DNA of 64,000 nt. Origin: Halovivax cerinus (GTDB lineage Archaea > Halobacteriota > Halobacteria > Halobacteriales > Natrialbaceae). The position numbers and the translations under genes are program-made. The number at the start of each line of letters is the position of its first letter. Positions within the stretch are counted from its first letter, which is position 1. Below, piece by piece: positions 42,387 through 51,951 of the stretch. The DNA is taken from assembly GCF_024498195.1 (NCBI RefSeq), contig NZ_CP101824.1:682001-746000 (forward strand), in the 5' to 3' direction. Below the pieces are notes generated by a model. The model was not told the DNA's origin. It did no database searches and was given only the letters and a program-made list of their open reading frames with translations.

Positions 42387-43676
42387 ATGAGTGACACAGC
42401 CGACCTTAGACAGGGAATTCGCGAACACCTCGGACAGTTCTCGCTACACGTCCTGCTGGTGTTCGCGACCGGATTGACCATCGGGTCCGAACGAACCGTC
42501 GTCCCCGTTCTGGGAGAGGAGGTTCTCGGCGTCGAGTCGTTCCTCGTCATCGGTTCGTTCGTCGTCTCGTTCGGGATCGTGAAGTCGATCCTCAACCTCT
42601 ACGCTGGCAAATGGGGTGAGGAGTACGGCCGTAAGCCAGTTCTCGTCGCCGGGTGGGCGACGGCGCTCCCGTTGCCGCTCATTCTCGTCTTCGCTCCCAG
42701 CTGGGGCTGGATCACGGTCGGGAACATCCTGCTGGGTATCAACCAGGCGTTGACGTGGAGTATGGCGATCAACGCGAAGATCGATCTCGCCGGACCCGAG
42801 CAGCGTGGCCTTGCGGTGGGCATCGACGAGTCGTTCGGATACACTGGTGTCGCAGTCGGTGCGTGGCTCACTGGCGTCATCGCTGGGCAGTGGAGTCTCC
42901 GTCCCGAGCCGTTCTACTTCCTCGCGGTCGTCGTCGTGCTGGCATTCCTCATTTCGATCTTCCTGATCAAAGAGACCGTCCAGTACGCCCAGGCCGAAGG
43001 TGACGACGATCACCACGACGCGAACCTCCCGTTCGACGAGGTGGTGAAGCGAGCGACCTACGGCGACCGAACCCTGTTCGCGGCCGCGCAGGCTGGCCAC
43101 ATCGAGAACTTCGTGGACACGCTGTTCTGGATCGCCGTGCCGCTGTACCTGACGAGCGAGGGGCTCCCGATCGCCGCCGTCGGACTCGTCGTCGGCGTCC
43201 ACAGCGCGATGTACTTCCTCCAGATCGTGACCGGCGGACTCGCGGACCGCATCGGCCGGCGCCCGCCGGTCATCTGGGGCATGTTCCTCGCGGGCGGGGG
43301 CGTCCTCGGGATGGTGCTCGTCGAGGGCTCCCTCCCGTGGGCCGTTCTGGCTGCCGCCTCCGGGCTGGGTATGGCGCTCCTGTATCCCAACCTGATGACC
43401 GTCCCCAGCGACGCGGCTCACCCGACGTGGCGGTCCGCGGGTATGGGCGTCTACCGGATGTGGCGCGATTCCGGCTACGCCGTCGGCGCGATCCTGATCG
43501 GGCTCTCGATGGAGTTCGTGAACGCCGAAGCCGCATTCTACCTGACTGCGATTCTGATGTTCATCTCTGGCGCAGTCGTGTACATCTGGATGGAAGAGAC
43601 CCACCCGGACTTCGGCACGCACGAGCCGCCAGCACCCGCGACCGAGCAGGTGACCGGATCGGTCACGCAGGACTGA
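42387..43676 (+). CDS. Major facilitator superfamily transporter
   Basis: The 429-aa protein has 12 helices in two halves joined by an acidic, His-containing loop (about residues 195-225). The A-loop motif between helices 2 and 3 is YAGKWGEEYGRKPVL, and the equivalent in the second half is GGLADRIGRRPPV. ESFGYTGVAVGAWLTG is a helix 5 motif. The substrate is unknown; it resembles drug or nitrate/nitrite-type MFS proteins only in general layout. It follows the Cys-cluster regulator divergently after a 247-bp spacer with no gene. Confidence 0.85.
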   Translation: MSDTADLRQGIREHLGQFSLHVLLVFATGLTIGSERTVVPVLGEEVLGVESFLVIGSFVVSFGIVKSILNLYAGKWGEEYGRKPVLVAGWATALPLPLILVFAPSWGWITVGNILLGINQALTWSMAINAKIDLAGPEQRGLAVGIDESFGYTGVAVGAWLTGVIAGQWSLRPEPFYFLAVVVVLAFLISIFLIKETVQYAQAEGDDDHHDANLPFDEVVKRATYGDRTLFAAAQAGHIENFVDTLFWIAVPLYLTSEGLPIAAVGLVVGVHSAMYFLQIVTGGLADRIGRRPPVIWGMFLAGGGVLGMVLVEGSLPWAVLAAASGLGMALLYPNLMTVPSDAAHPTWRSAGMGVYRMWRDSGYAVGAILIGLSMEFVNAEAAFYLTAILMFISGAVVYIWMEETHPDFGTHEPPAPATEQVTGSVTQD

Positions 43677-43824
43677 GGCGACGGATCGTTCACCCACCGG
43701 TCCGATCGGCGCAGGACGACGGATCGTTCGTCGCCGTCGACCCGGCCGCCTGCCCCCGTCCGATTATCGGCAACACGCCGTTCGGACGGTGCACTCAAGA
43801 GACGACCGTCCGTAGCGAGCGACA

Positions 43825-44481
43825 GTGAGCCAGGACCTCGTCACCGTCCTGTTCGGCGATCCGTTCGCCGTCATGAACACGATCGGGCTGGTCGCGTTCG
43901 CCTTCGTCGGTGCGTCGAAGGCGATCCGCGAGGAGTTCGACCTCTTCGGCATCACGATCGTCGGTCTGACGATGGCGTTCGCCGGCGGTGCGACGCGGGA
44001 CCTCTTCGTGATGCGCGTGCCCCTCGCGCTCCAGTCGCCGGTCGAGATCGCCCTCGGCATCCTGGGGGTCGGACTGGCGATCGCGCTTCGCGTCGTCCTC
44101 GCCTCGCCGGACACCCACCCGATCACGCTCGTCGCCGACGCCATCGGCCTCGCCGCCTTCGCGACCACCGGCGCCATCGTCGCGACCGGGGCGGGCGTCT
44201 CGGCGTTCGGCGTCGTCGCGATCGCGACGATCAACGCGGCCGGTGGCGGCGCCGCCGCGGACATCCTCCTCGATCGCGCCCCCTTCATCCTCTTCGAGGA
44301 CTTCTACGCGAGCTGTGCGGTCCTCGGCGGGACGGCGTACCTGCTCGCCGGGGCCCTCGGCGTTGCAGACGGAACCGCTGCCGGCGCCTGTGCGGCCGTC
44401 ACCGTCGGAACTCGACTCGTCGCCGTCACGCGCGGCTGGCACCTGCCGTCGGTGCAGGAACTGGGGCTGTTCGAGCGGTGA
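43825..44481 (+). CDS. TRIC-type (UPF0126/YadS) cation channel protein
   Basis: The 218-aa membrane protein has six or seven helices and two copies of the UPF0126 unit. The first contains AFAFVGASKAIREEFDLFGI and GGATRDLFVMRVPLAL; the second contains AFATTGAIVATGAGVSAFGV and GGGAAADILLDRAPFIL. Bacterial and archaeal TRIC homologs are trimeric K+ channels. The start is GTG at 43825. It stands alone after the MFS gene. Confidence 0.88.
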   Translation: MSQDLVTVLFGDPFAVMNTIGLVAFAFVGASKAIREEFDLFGITIVGLTMAFAGGATRDLFVMRVPLALQSPVEIALGILGVGLAIALRVVLASPDTHPITLVADAIGLAAFATTGAIVATGAGVSAFGVVAIATINAAGGGAAADILLDRAPFILFEDFYASCAVLGGTAYLLAGALGVADGTAAGACAAVTVGTRLVAVTRGWHLPSVQELGLFER

Positions 44482-44650
44482 ATACTGGGCGATCGTAGCT
44501 GGGGACGACCCCGGGACGACGTTCAGAGCGAGGCCGGTTGCTCCGTCGACGCGCCCCTGTTTCGTTTGCACTCATTGGAATTGAGATCCCAGGCGTCGAC
44601 AGGGATTGTTCTTGCTGCCTGTGGCTGTCTCGCCGATTTATCTTGGAGAG

Positions 44651-44710
44651 TTAGAATTTATATAAAAGATGTAGATCCATAAACTCTATATATAGTTACT
44701 GTAACTAGAG
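44651..44710 (+). promoter_or_regulatory. AT-rich promoter of the giant toxin-like gene with inverted repeats
   Basis: The stretch is far more AT-rich than the genome. It has a TATA-like ATTTATATAAAAG (44658-44669) and a second TATA candidate, CTATATATAG (44686-44695), about 25 bp before the ATG at 44715. The inverted repeat AGTTACTGTAACT (44694-44706) overlaps the second, and CTCTA/TAGAG arms lie outside. Two promoters or a regulator site at the leaderless start are both possible. Confidence 0.55.
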
Positions 44711-44714
44711 TTTC

Positions 44715-47700
44715 ATGAAAATAGCCAATCGGCCGAGGCGTGTGGAAATATCTACCAGGACGGCTGTCAGCGTCGTCTTCGCGATCCTGCTCACGACTTC
44801 GCTGGTCGCGATGCCGGTGCTGGCCGCGGGGCCGGATCCGTTCGACAGTGACAGTCGCGAGGACGTCCGTTCGCTCTACCGAACGGCCGACCAGTCGGGT
44901 TACGAACCGTCCAGTGATTCGATCTACGGACCGACCGGACACCCGTTCGTCTCGCCCGACGCCACACCGGCCGACGGGGCAACACGCGCCACACCAGTCG
45001 ATGCTGAGGGATCACCGTTCGTCGGCGGCCCGCCGCTCGGGTACGCTCCAAACAGCACGTTCGATCGGGAGGCGATCCTGGAGGAGGCTAACCTCTCTCC
45101 GGAGCTCGTCGACCTGATCGACGGCGACGGCATCGTGTTCCCCGACGGTCGCGACTCGACGGCGAGCGTGGCCTCCGTCGAAGCGTGGAACGCGAGACTC
45201 GCCGCGGCCACGGACGAGTTCGCCTACAACACGAGCGTCGAGGCGCTTTTGGCGGCGTCCGCGACCCTCGACGAACTCGATCTCGACGAGGAGTGGGCCG
45301 ACGAACTCGGGAACGTCACGGCGTCGGTGAACGCAACGACCGCTGCGTACCGGTCGGCCAACCGCGTCACATCGGTCGACGCGTACGAGAACGCGACCGA
45401 CGCCCAGGAACGTCTGCGGACGCTCGCCACGGAGTTCGGCGCGGACGAAGACGATCCGCTGGAGAACGCGAGTGACGACCTCTCGGAGGCGACCCAGCGG
45501 ACCGCCGAGCTGGCCGTCGACGACGGCTATCGCGTGGTCAAGACGTACAACGAGACGATCTACAGCACGGACGCGTACGACCAGGCCCAGTTCAAACTCA
45601 TGAGTGCGTCGCTGGCGCTGGCGGGCGCCGAGCAAGTGCGCAACGAGTCCATCCCGGAGAACGCCTCGGCGGCGAACGAGTCGGTCTATCGGATGGGGCG
45701 GACCGTACTCGCGACGTACTTCGAGAAGACAGCCTGGACGGCTGCCCAGAAAGCGATCGATGTCGTCGCTGCCGATGTAGAGCCGACGCTTTCGGTCGAC
45801 CATCGTCGGCCGATCGAAACCAACGGCTCCATCTTGGTTCCGATCGAAGCCCACCTCTCTGGCGTTCGGTCGTACGCGTACGACGCCGAAGTCGCGCTGG
45901 AAGGGGACTCCGAACCGGTCGCCGTCTCGTTCGACGGGAGTCAACCACCTGGATCGCTCGCAACGGGCGAAGCGCCCGTGGTCGTCGACCGGGACACCGA
46001 AGCGGTGACCGTCACGGTGACCGCGATGCGCGAGGACAGTGACCGGACGACCTCGACGTCCGCCACAATCGAGATAGATCGGGATGAGGTCGTTCCGGAC
46101 CGTCCGGACCCGGACGAACCGCAGGAGGTCACGATCGACGACGAGGCGTCGGGCGCATCCGTCACGGCTCGCGGGCTCGGTCTCCACGCGAGCGACGTCA
46201 GGGTCACGAACGTGACGCCCGACGGGAACACGAGCGCGTACGCCAGCCCGATCGTCGACGTGCAGAACGCGAGTTCGTTCGAGAACGCGACGGTCTCGAT
46301 TCCGTTCGACGCGTCGCGTCTCGACGCCGAGGCGAACCTCTCGATCGTCCACCTCGGGGTGGGCCAGGGTGACGACGGCTGGCGGGCGCTCGAAACCGAG
46401 GTCGACGCGGCGAACGCGACGGCCCGTGCGAACGTCACCTCGTTCTCCCGGTTCGCGGTGGTAGATCCCGACCGGATTCGGGATTCGACGTCTGAGTTCA
46501 TCGAGGCCGGGTGGCCGGTCCTCGACGATTTCCAGTCCGTGAGCGACTGGGACACCGCGGGATCGGTCTCCCAGCAGGATGGACTGGCAGTCCTCGAGAG
46601 CGACCCGCCGGACGATGGTGGCGGTGGCGGTGGTGGTGACGACCCGGAGGGCCCGACCGCCAAGATCACCGGCCCGTCCGTGGTCAACTTTAAAGAGGAA
46701 CGCACGTGGTCGGGCGCGACCTCGTCCGGCGACGATCTCAGCTATCACTGGACCGGAGCTGCCGAAGGGACGGGCTCGACCATCACGAAAACGTTCTTCC
46801 ATGGGCCGATGACCGTCGAGTTCACCCTCACCGTCACGGACGACGAGGGGCGGACCGACTCGACGACGAAGGATGTCCAGGTCATCTGTCCCTCCGGTTC
46901 CTGTCCGGAACCCTACGAGGCGAACGAGTCGGCGGGCCCCTTCGAGACGCCGTCACCCGCTGATCCGCAACCGATGGACGCACGGACCTCGACGATGGAT
47001 CGGACTGTCTCGATCGCCGAGGGCGTCGAGTCGGCCGAACTGAACTCGCGTGTGCGCACTGACGTCGAGCCGGAGGGCGTCGCGAGAATCACGGTCACCG
47101 GCGAAGACGGCGAGACGCGGGTCCTGTTCGAACGTGGTGAGGAAAGCGGGTCACCGGTCGATCCCAGCGGCCCGACCGCCAGGATCACCGGCCCGGATAC
47201 GGCAAACTACGGCGACGAGTACACGTGGTCGGGCAAATCCTCGTCCGGTGAGGGGCTCAGCTACCTGTGGAGCGGAGCTATCGACGACGAGACGGGTCCG
47301 ACCGTCACGAAGGCGTTCTTGGAGGGAAAGACGAGCAAACAGATCACCCTCACAGTCACCGACGACGAGGGTCGCAGCGACGCGACGACGAAGGACGTCC
47401 AGGTCATCTGCCCGTCCGGATTCTGTCCGGAACGTTTCGAGGCGAACGAGACGAACGTCACGACGGCCGATTCCGCGACGACGCGGGGCGGGGAGTGGCG
47501 GGACGTGTCTGCCGACATCAGCGAGTACGCCGGTGAGGAGGTAACGATCACGTTCGAGGCCGCCGACGGCGCGACGCTGTCGGCGGAGTACGCGAGCGTC
47601 CTCGTCGACAGCGCGGGGAGCGGGATTCCGGACGTCGCCGAGGAACTGGACCTGCACATGCCCGCGGCGGGGGAGGGCCAGCACCTGTTCTCGCCGCTTG

Positions 47701-49889
47701 CCCTCGATCCGACGGTCGCGGACACGGACGGCGACGGCCTTCGGGACGACGATGAGGTCGACATCGCCGTCAGTTACGTCCACTCGAGTTCCGGCGGGAA
47801 ACTGCGCGGGTACGTCTCCCAGGCCTACTCGCACCCCGCCCGTGTCGATTCGACCGGTGACGGGCTGACTGACCCCGAGCAGACCGAGGGTTGGCTCGCC
47901 ACGTACGCGACGAACGAAGAGCAGACGGAGACGTTCCTGGAGGAACTCGACGCGGCAGAGGACATCGGCGATCTGGACGAGGATATCCTCGAAGAGACAC
48001 GTGTCTTTGCCGACCCGCTGGTCGAGGACACCGACGGTGACGGGCTCTCAGACGCCGACGAGTTGCGCTACGGGACGGATCCGGAGGCGACTGACACGAC
48101 GGGCGACGGCGGCGTGTCGGACGGCGAAGCGCTGACGGGCGCGTACGATCCGAGGCTGTACGACCTTCGGCCGCCGTCGATCGAGGTCTGGGACGCGTCG
48201 TACGACGGCGAGCCGATCTTCGAGGGGACGTACCACACGGAGTACTACGTCGAGGATCCGGCGGGGCTGGCGGAGTCGGAGGTGCTGTACAACGAGGAGG
48301 TCAGGGAGACCCACTCACTGGACGGCGTGTCGAGCGAGCCGATCGACAGCGCGGTGACGATCGGCGCGGCAGAGATGGTTGGCGATATGTTCTCGGGGTC
48401 GACGATCGCGGTCACCGCGGCGGATCGAAACGGGAACGTAGAGCGGGTGGTGGCCTACGAGCGGACCAACCTCATGGGGCAGATCTCCGAGGAGTTGCGC
48501 GCCCAGGGCCTGAGCCACGCGACGGTCGAATATTACATGGGCGTGCTCTCGGGGCTGACGTCGGGTGCGGGCGAGATCTACGGCTTCCTGCTGGCGCTGT
48601 ACAAGAAGCCGGTCGAGACGATCACGGCGATAACGGAGATCGTCGACGTGATCACGAACTTCACGGAGGTGATCGCGTCGCTGCCAGGGGCGATCGACGC
48701 CCAGCAGGAGCAGAACAACCCGCACGCGCCGGGCAGCGAGTTCTACCAGGAGTACCGAATCGGGTGGTACGAGGGCTACGTCGCCTGGTTCATTCTGGAG
48801 GCGCTGGTGCCGGGCGGCGCGATCGTGAAGGCGGTGAAGAACACGAAGCGCTTCCAGAAAATCGCGAGCAAGCTGGACGCGGGCGAGATCAACCGGGCGG
48901 CGAAGCTCGCTGGTCGGGTCAAGCACACGACGGAGACGCAGGCGAAATTCGCGCGGACGCAGTTGTCGCGTGGGCTCGCCAAGAGCGCGGGCGTGAGTCG
49001 CGAGGTCAGTTCGCGAGTGCTCCGGTCGGTCCAGACCAGCGGTCAGTTGCTCCGCCGAGCGAAACACGCGAGACACCTCGACGACGAGACGCTGGAGGTG
49101 CTGGCGGATGGCTCCGGCGAAGTCGCTGAAGGATACCGACGGGCGACGCTCAAGGCGGCCGACGGCGATGCGATCAGCTCGTACAACCAGATCGATCGCG
49201 CGGTCAAGAAGATCGACGAACTCGAAGGCCAACCGAAACTGCGCGCTCAGCGGCTCGTCCGATCGACGCGCGGGCACGGCATCCGTCTCGTCGACGACCT
49301 CGACGACGAGGCGTTCGAGGCGTTCGTCCGGATGGATCATCAGCCGGGTTTCAAAGGTAGTCCCGACTTCGATCAGTGGCGAAAGAATCTCGCACTGGGA
49401 GAAAGTGGACTCGATTCGTGGGGTGTGTCTGGGTATCTCACAAACGTCCACAAGGCTGCAAATCACCCAAGAATTACGAAACCAGATGGGCTCGTCACGG
49501 ATATCACCGGTGACGGAGCAGATGCGGCCCAGATCAGGGGTCAGATCGGCGAGGCCAGGAGTGCCGTCCGATACGCGGACGACGGTGCAGAGGTGGCCGT
49601 TGAGCCGGGTAATGGTGGTTACGACCTGGGTATCACCCGAAATGGGCAGACCGAATACGTCGACGTGAAAACCGCGGGTGGCGAGACGCCACTCGGAGGT
49701 GGCTTTTGGCGCCGCCAAGTTGATAGCATGAACGACAAATTCGAAAACGCCGATGATGTCGCCCGCGAGGATGCTGTCCTCGAAGTCCAAACTAAGAAAG
49801 GAGCGTCGGAACTGGACGATGCAGTGTCTGAACTAAATACGGCCTTGTTTAGACGGCTGAAATCAGCCAGTAGCAGCGTCAAGCGCTAG
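44715..49889 (+). CDS. Giant secreted polymorphic-toxin-like protein, C-terminus replaced by an IS insertion
   Basis: The 1724-aa product has a signal peptide (VVFAILLTTSLVAMPVLAAG). A helical and Ig-like N-terminal part follows to about 630, then a Gly run. Two PKD-like repeats (about 646-735 and 818-910) each start GPTA.ITG and end QVICPSG.CPE. Three calcium-type repeats are DTDGDGLRDDDEVD (about 1002), DSTGDGLTDPEQ (about 1044) and DTDGDGLSDADELRYGTDP (about 1104). A hydrophobic, pretoxin-like segment (about 1270-1400) follows. The tip has E1613, GGYDLGITRNG (D1637) and EYVDVKTAG (D1650, K1652), a PD-(D/E)XK nuclease-like pattern. Base composition falls in AT direction after about 49350, as expected of an exchangeable toxin tip. 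The last 15 residues come from the IS at 49841; the native gene would be 1770 aa. Confidence 0.78.
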   Translation: MKIANRPRRVEISTRTAVSVVFAILLTTSLVAMPVLAAGPDPFDSDSREDVRSLYRTADQSGYEPSSDSIYGPTGHPFVSPDATPADGATRATPVDAEGSPFVGGPPLGYAPNSTFDREAILEEANLSPELVDLIDGDGIVFPDGRDSTASVASVEAWNARLAAATDEFAYNTSVEALLAASATLDELDLDEEWADELGNVTASVNATTAAYRSANRVTSVDAYENATDAQERLRTLATEFGADEDDPLENASDDLSEATQRTAELAVDDGYRVVKTYNETIYSTDAYDQAQFKLMSASLALAGAEQVRNESIPENASAANESVYRMGRTVLATYFEKTAWTAAQKAIDVVAADVEPTLSVDHRRPIETNGSILVPIEAHLSGVRSYAYDAEVALEGDSEPVAVSFDGSQPPGSLATGEAPVVVDRDTEAVTVTVTAMREDSDRTTSTSATIEIDRDEVVPDRPDPDEPQEVTIDDEASGASVTARGLGLHASDVRVTNVTPDGNTSAYASPIVDVQNASSFENATVSIPFDASRLDAEANLSIVHLGVGQGDDGWRALETEVDAANATARANVTSFSRFAVVDPDRIRDSTSEFIEAGWPVLDDFQSVSDWDTAGSVSQQDGLAVLESDPPDDGGGGGGGDDPEGPTAKITGPSVVNFKEERTWSGATSSGDDLSYHWTGAAEGTGSTITKTFFHGPMTVEFTLTVTDDEGRTDSTTKDVQVICPSGSCPEPYEANESAGPFETPSPADPQPMDARTSTMDRTVSIAEGVESAELNSRVRTDVEPEGVARITVTGEDGETRVLFERGEESGSPVDPSGPTARITGPDTANYGDEYTWSGKSSSGEGLSYLWSGAIDDETGPTVTKAFLEGKTSKQITLTVTDDEGRSDATTKDVQVICPSGFCPERFEANETNVTTADSATTRGGEWRDVSADISEYAGEEVTITFEAADGATLSAEYASVLVDSAGSGIPDVAEELDLHMPAAGEGQHLFSPLALDPTVADTDGDGLRDDDEVDIAVSYVHSSSGGKLRGYVSQAYSHPARVDSTGDGLTDPEQTEGWLATYATNEEQTETFLEELDAAEDIGDLDEDILEETRVFADPLVEDTDGDGLSDADELRYGTDPEATDTTGDGGVSDGEALTGAYDPRLYDLRPPSIEVWDASYDGEPIFEGTYHTEYYVEDPAGLAESEVLYNEEVRETHSLDGVSSEPIDSAVTIGAAEMVGDMFSGSTIAVTAADRNGNVERVVAYERTNLMGQISEELRAQGLSHATVEYYMGVLSGLTSGAGEIYGFLLALYKKPVETITAITEIVDVITNFTEVIASLPGAIDAQQEQNNPHAPGSEFYQEYRIGWYEGYVAWFILEALVPGGAIVKAVKNTKRFQKIASKLDAGEINRAAKLAGRVKHTTETQAKFARTQLSRGLAKSAGVSREVSSRVLRSVQTSGQLLRRAKHARHLDDETLEVLADGSGEVAEGYRRATLKAADGDAISSYNQIDRAVKKIDELEGQPKLRAQRLVRSTRGHGIRLVDDLDDEAFEAFVRMDHQPGFKGSPDFDQWRKNLALGESGLDSWGVSGYLTNVHKAANHPRITKPDGLVTDITGDGADAAQIRGQIGEARSAVRYADDGAEVAVEPGNGGYDLGITRNGQTEYVDVKTAGGETPLGGGFWRRQVDSMNDKFENADDVAREDAVLEVQTKKGASELDDAVSELNTALFRRLKSASSSVKR

Positions 49890-50819
49890 TTCGACGTTTC
49901 TGACGGCACATTTCAGGACGAGTTCGCGGAACTGGCCGAACCAGGTTCGAGCTCGCACGATCTCACCGTATTTTCGCCGGAGCGCGAAAAACGTCGCTTC
50001 GATATTCGATCGTTGATGGTACGTCGTATCGTCGAGCAAGACATTGTTTGCGATGCCGTGCCAACCGAATTCTCGGTACTTTATCACCGGTGTAACGCCC
50101 TCAGATCGCAATTTATGACGAAGTAGTTCCCAGTCGTAACCTTTGTCCGCGGTCAGTATCGTCAGTTTCTCTAGGTTCCGCGTGAGCAGTTGCCACGCGA
50201 TCTGAGAGTCGTGAGGTTGTTTCATCGAGCAATGAATGTCGAGAATCACCCCAGTTTCGCAGTCGATCAACGCCGTCGTTTTCACCGCTCTAAAGGTGTA
50301 ATTCGTCCGTTTGGCGTAGTGCTGACTCGCCGCGATGCGATCCATTCCGGTTGCGTCGATCGCCTGAATGTCGCCGGTGTCGTGCAACTGCGCCGACAGG
50401 CGGAGAAAGTCGCGCCAGATCGGCATTTTCAGCGGCTGCATGCGCGCACAGACGGTGGTAAAATCGGGCAACTCAGCCGGTTCTAAATCGAGAATTCGAC
50501 CGATTCGAGGCATTTCTGCAAGGACGTCGAGCAGCCGTCGATACGGCAAATCGAGGTAGGTTTTGAGACCGTGAATTGTCACGATTACCCAGTCGGCATA
50601 GCCGCCCTCACCCGGTTGAAACGCCGGTCTTGGCGCTCCAGCGACGGCTTTTTGTGAGAGCGACACAACCTGCTTCGTGAAGCGGGCAATCTTCGTAGGC
50701 ACAACCGAAGCTACCCGCTTCATTTCCTAGTACATTCGACAAGTAGCAGCGTTTGCTAGGACCCTAGAACTTACTAGTGAAGCGCGCTCCGTGCTGGTGA
50801 CGAGCATCTAAACAAGGCC
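49841..50819. mobile_element. IS5-type insertion sequence (979 bp) with perfect target duplication
   Basis: The element has terminal inverted repeats starting GGCCTTGTTTAGA at both ends (right end as reverse complement). It carries one transposase gene on the minus strand. It is flanked by identical 8-bp duplications CTAAATAC (49833-49840 and 50820-50827). Size, TIRs, 8-bp duplication and transposase fit the ISH1-like group of the IS5 family. It is inserted inside the 3' end of the toxin-like gene. The perfect duplication indicates a recent event. Confidence 0.93.
49863..50723 (-). CDS. IS5-family transposase
   Basis: The 286-aa protein has the DDE transposase pattern: IQAIDATGMDRIAASQHY (first Asp), TILTADKGYDWELLRHKL (second Asp) and the YREK-like region QRSNIEATFFALRRKYGE (Glu). 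The length fits ISH1-like transposases, so the gene is probably intact. It overlaps the altered 3' end of the toxin ORF on the other strand. Confidence 0.92.
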   Translation of the reverse strand: MKRVASVVPTKIARFTKQVVSLSQKAVAGAPRPAFQPGEGGYADWVIVTIHGLKTYLDLPYRRLLDVLAEMPRIGRILDLEPAELPDFTTVCARMQPLKMPIWRDFLRLSAQLHDTGDIQAIDATGMDRIAASQHYAKRTNYTFRAVKTTALIDCETGVILDIHCSMKQPHDSQIAWQLLTRNLEKLTILTADKGYDWELLRHKLRSEGVTPVIKYREFGWHGIANNVLLDDTTYHQRSNIEATFFALRRKYGEIVRARTWFGQFRELVLKCAVRNVELALDAATG

Positions 50820-51014
50820 CTAAATACATATCTTGGAACCCCCGATACCCCGGCGTACTTCCGGGAAGTTCGCCTTCATTCGACGAACGCGGAAACGAGA
50901 ATCATCTCGGTTCCAGGAACACAGAAACGGGAACTATCAATGTTCGACGTACGCGGAAGCGATATTAATAACCGTTCTATGAACGCACAGACTAGGGTCC
51001 ACACGGTGGTCTAA
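50820..51014 (+). pseudogene. Displaced native 3' end of the toxin-like gene
   Basis: Joining 49840 to 50828, that is removing the IS and one target copy, keeps the toxin frame. The joined frame reads TYLGTPDTPAYFREV and so on for 61 more residues to NAQTRVHTVV and a TAA at 51012-51014. No stop interrupts it. The stop is one base before the ATG at 51016. In the present arrangement this piece has no start of its own and is cut off from the toxin. Confidence 0.88.
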
Positions 51015-51015
51015 C

Positions 51016-51726
51016 ATGAGTCAAGCGAATCGGGATCACGTTGCACTCCGCCCGGACCGGGACGTTATGTTCTGGGAGTTTATCGTCCCTTCGAGGGTGA
51101 AAACCTGCGAGGCACAGGCTACCGAGATGGTGAGCCTGTTCGAGAGGCTCTTCGAGACGTTCGGGAGCTTCTTCGTCCCCACGGAAATCACCTATGCCAT
51201 CGGCCGATTCCCGCCGGGCCAACGCCTTCCGGTCGACGTGAACGTGGACGAGTATCGCGGCCATATCCGGCGAGAATTACGAGACGAATCAGGAATCACC
51301 GTCGAAGCGTTCCGCGAGTCGGCTCGAATCGACGGATCAGAGGCGCGGTGGATTCCCCGCATCGAGTTTGACGAAACCGAGGTGACGGTGCGGCTAGAGC
51401 AGGGTGACGTCGCAGCCTCGAAACACAAGAATACGGTCTCATACCGTAAGGGCGAGCCAGTTGAGGACGCCCCAGCGCAAGATCCGCTAGATCTTTCGGC
51501 ACTACATGGGCAGAATACCGGCCGTTACAACACAGACGCGGAGTACGTTACTAGTTTTGTTGTGGCGCCGATGAGTGATATCTGGTTCGAGAACACCGAG
51601 ATCGGGGCGACAAATCGGCGCTACCTCACTGCGTTCCTCGAACGGATCGAAGCGGCGTTACCCGTCGTGGACGTCGAACGAACGTCCGAGTGGGTGCCCC
51701 TTTCGGATCTCGAAGCGGTGTATTAG
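51016..51726 (+). CDS. Putative immunity protein for the toxin at 44715
   Basis: I do not recognise this 236-aa soluble protein. It has no signal peptide and no membrane segment. Visible segments include MFWEFIVPSRVKTCEAQATE, PTEITYAIGRFPPGQRLPVD, SGITVEAFRESARIDGSEAR and a C-terminal helical region (NRRYLTAFLERIEAALPVVD). Before the IS inserted, its ATG lay one base after the toxin stop, so the two were translationally coupled. That position, plus a cytoplasmic fold and lower GC, are the marks of an immunity gene. The IS now separates it from the toxin promoter. Confidence 0.65.
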   Translation: MSQANRDHVALRPDRDVMFWEFIVPSRVKTCEAQATEMVSLFERLFETFGSFFVPTEITYAIGRFPPGQRLPVDVNVDEYRGHIRRELRDESGITVEAFRESARIDGSEARWIPRIEFDETEVTVRLEQGDVAASKHKNTVSYRKGEPVEDAPAQDPLDLSALHGQNTGRYNTDAEYVTSFVVAPMSDIWFENTEIGATNRRYLTAFLERIEAALPVVDVERTSEWVPLSDLEAVY

Positions 51727-51951
51727 GGGTAGAGTGAGTCTCCGAATCGGATCGGTAGAGAAACGAATTCTGCGGTTGGGTCGAATCCTCTCCCGTGGAC
51801 CGAGCAGCGTACAGGCCGTAGTCCGGATGGTGACGTGCTCTCGCAGCGACGAGCGGACACGCGTCGTGCGTATCGGTAGCTCGTGTCGTGATAACAGTCG
51901 GTTCCGCTGGCGTGCGGTTTTTACCCCTCGTTCGGGTACTCGTCGCACACC

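Noticed and set aside
45012-46802. Long minus-strand ORF (596 aa) opposite the toxin gene
   Set aside because: Arg/Val-rich shadow frame without family features.
48315-49790. Long minus-strand ORF (491 aa) opposite the toxin gene
   Set aside because: It is a high-GC shadow. The plus strand has a signal peptide, repeats and domain order, and the minus frame has none.
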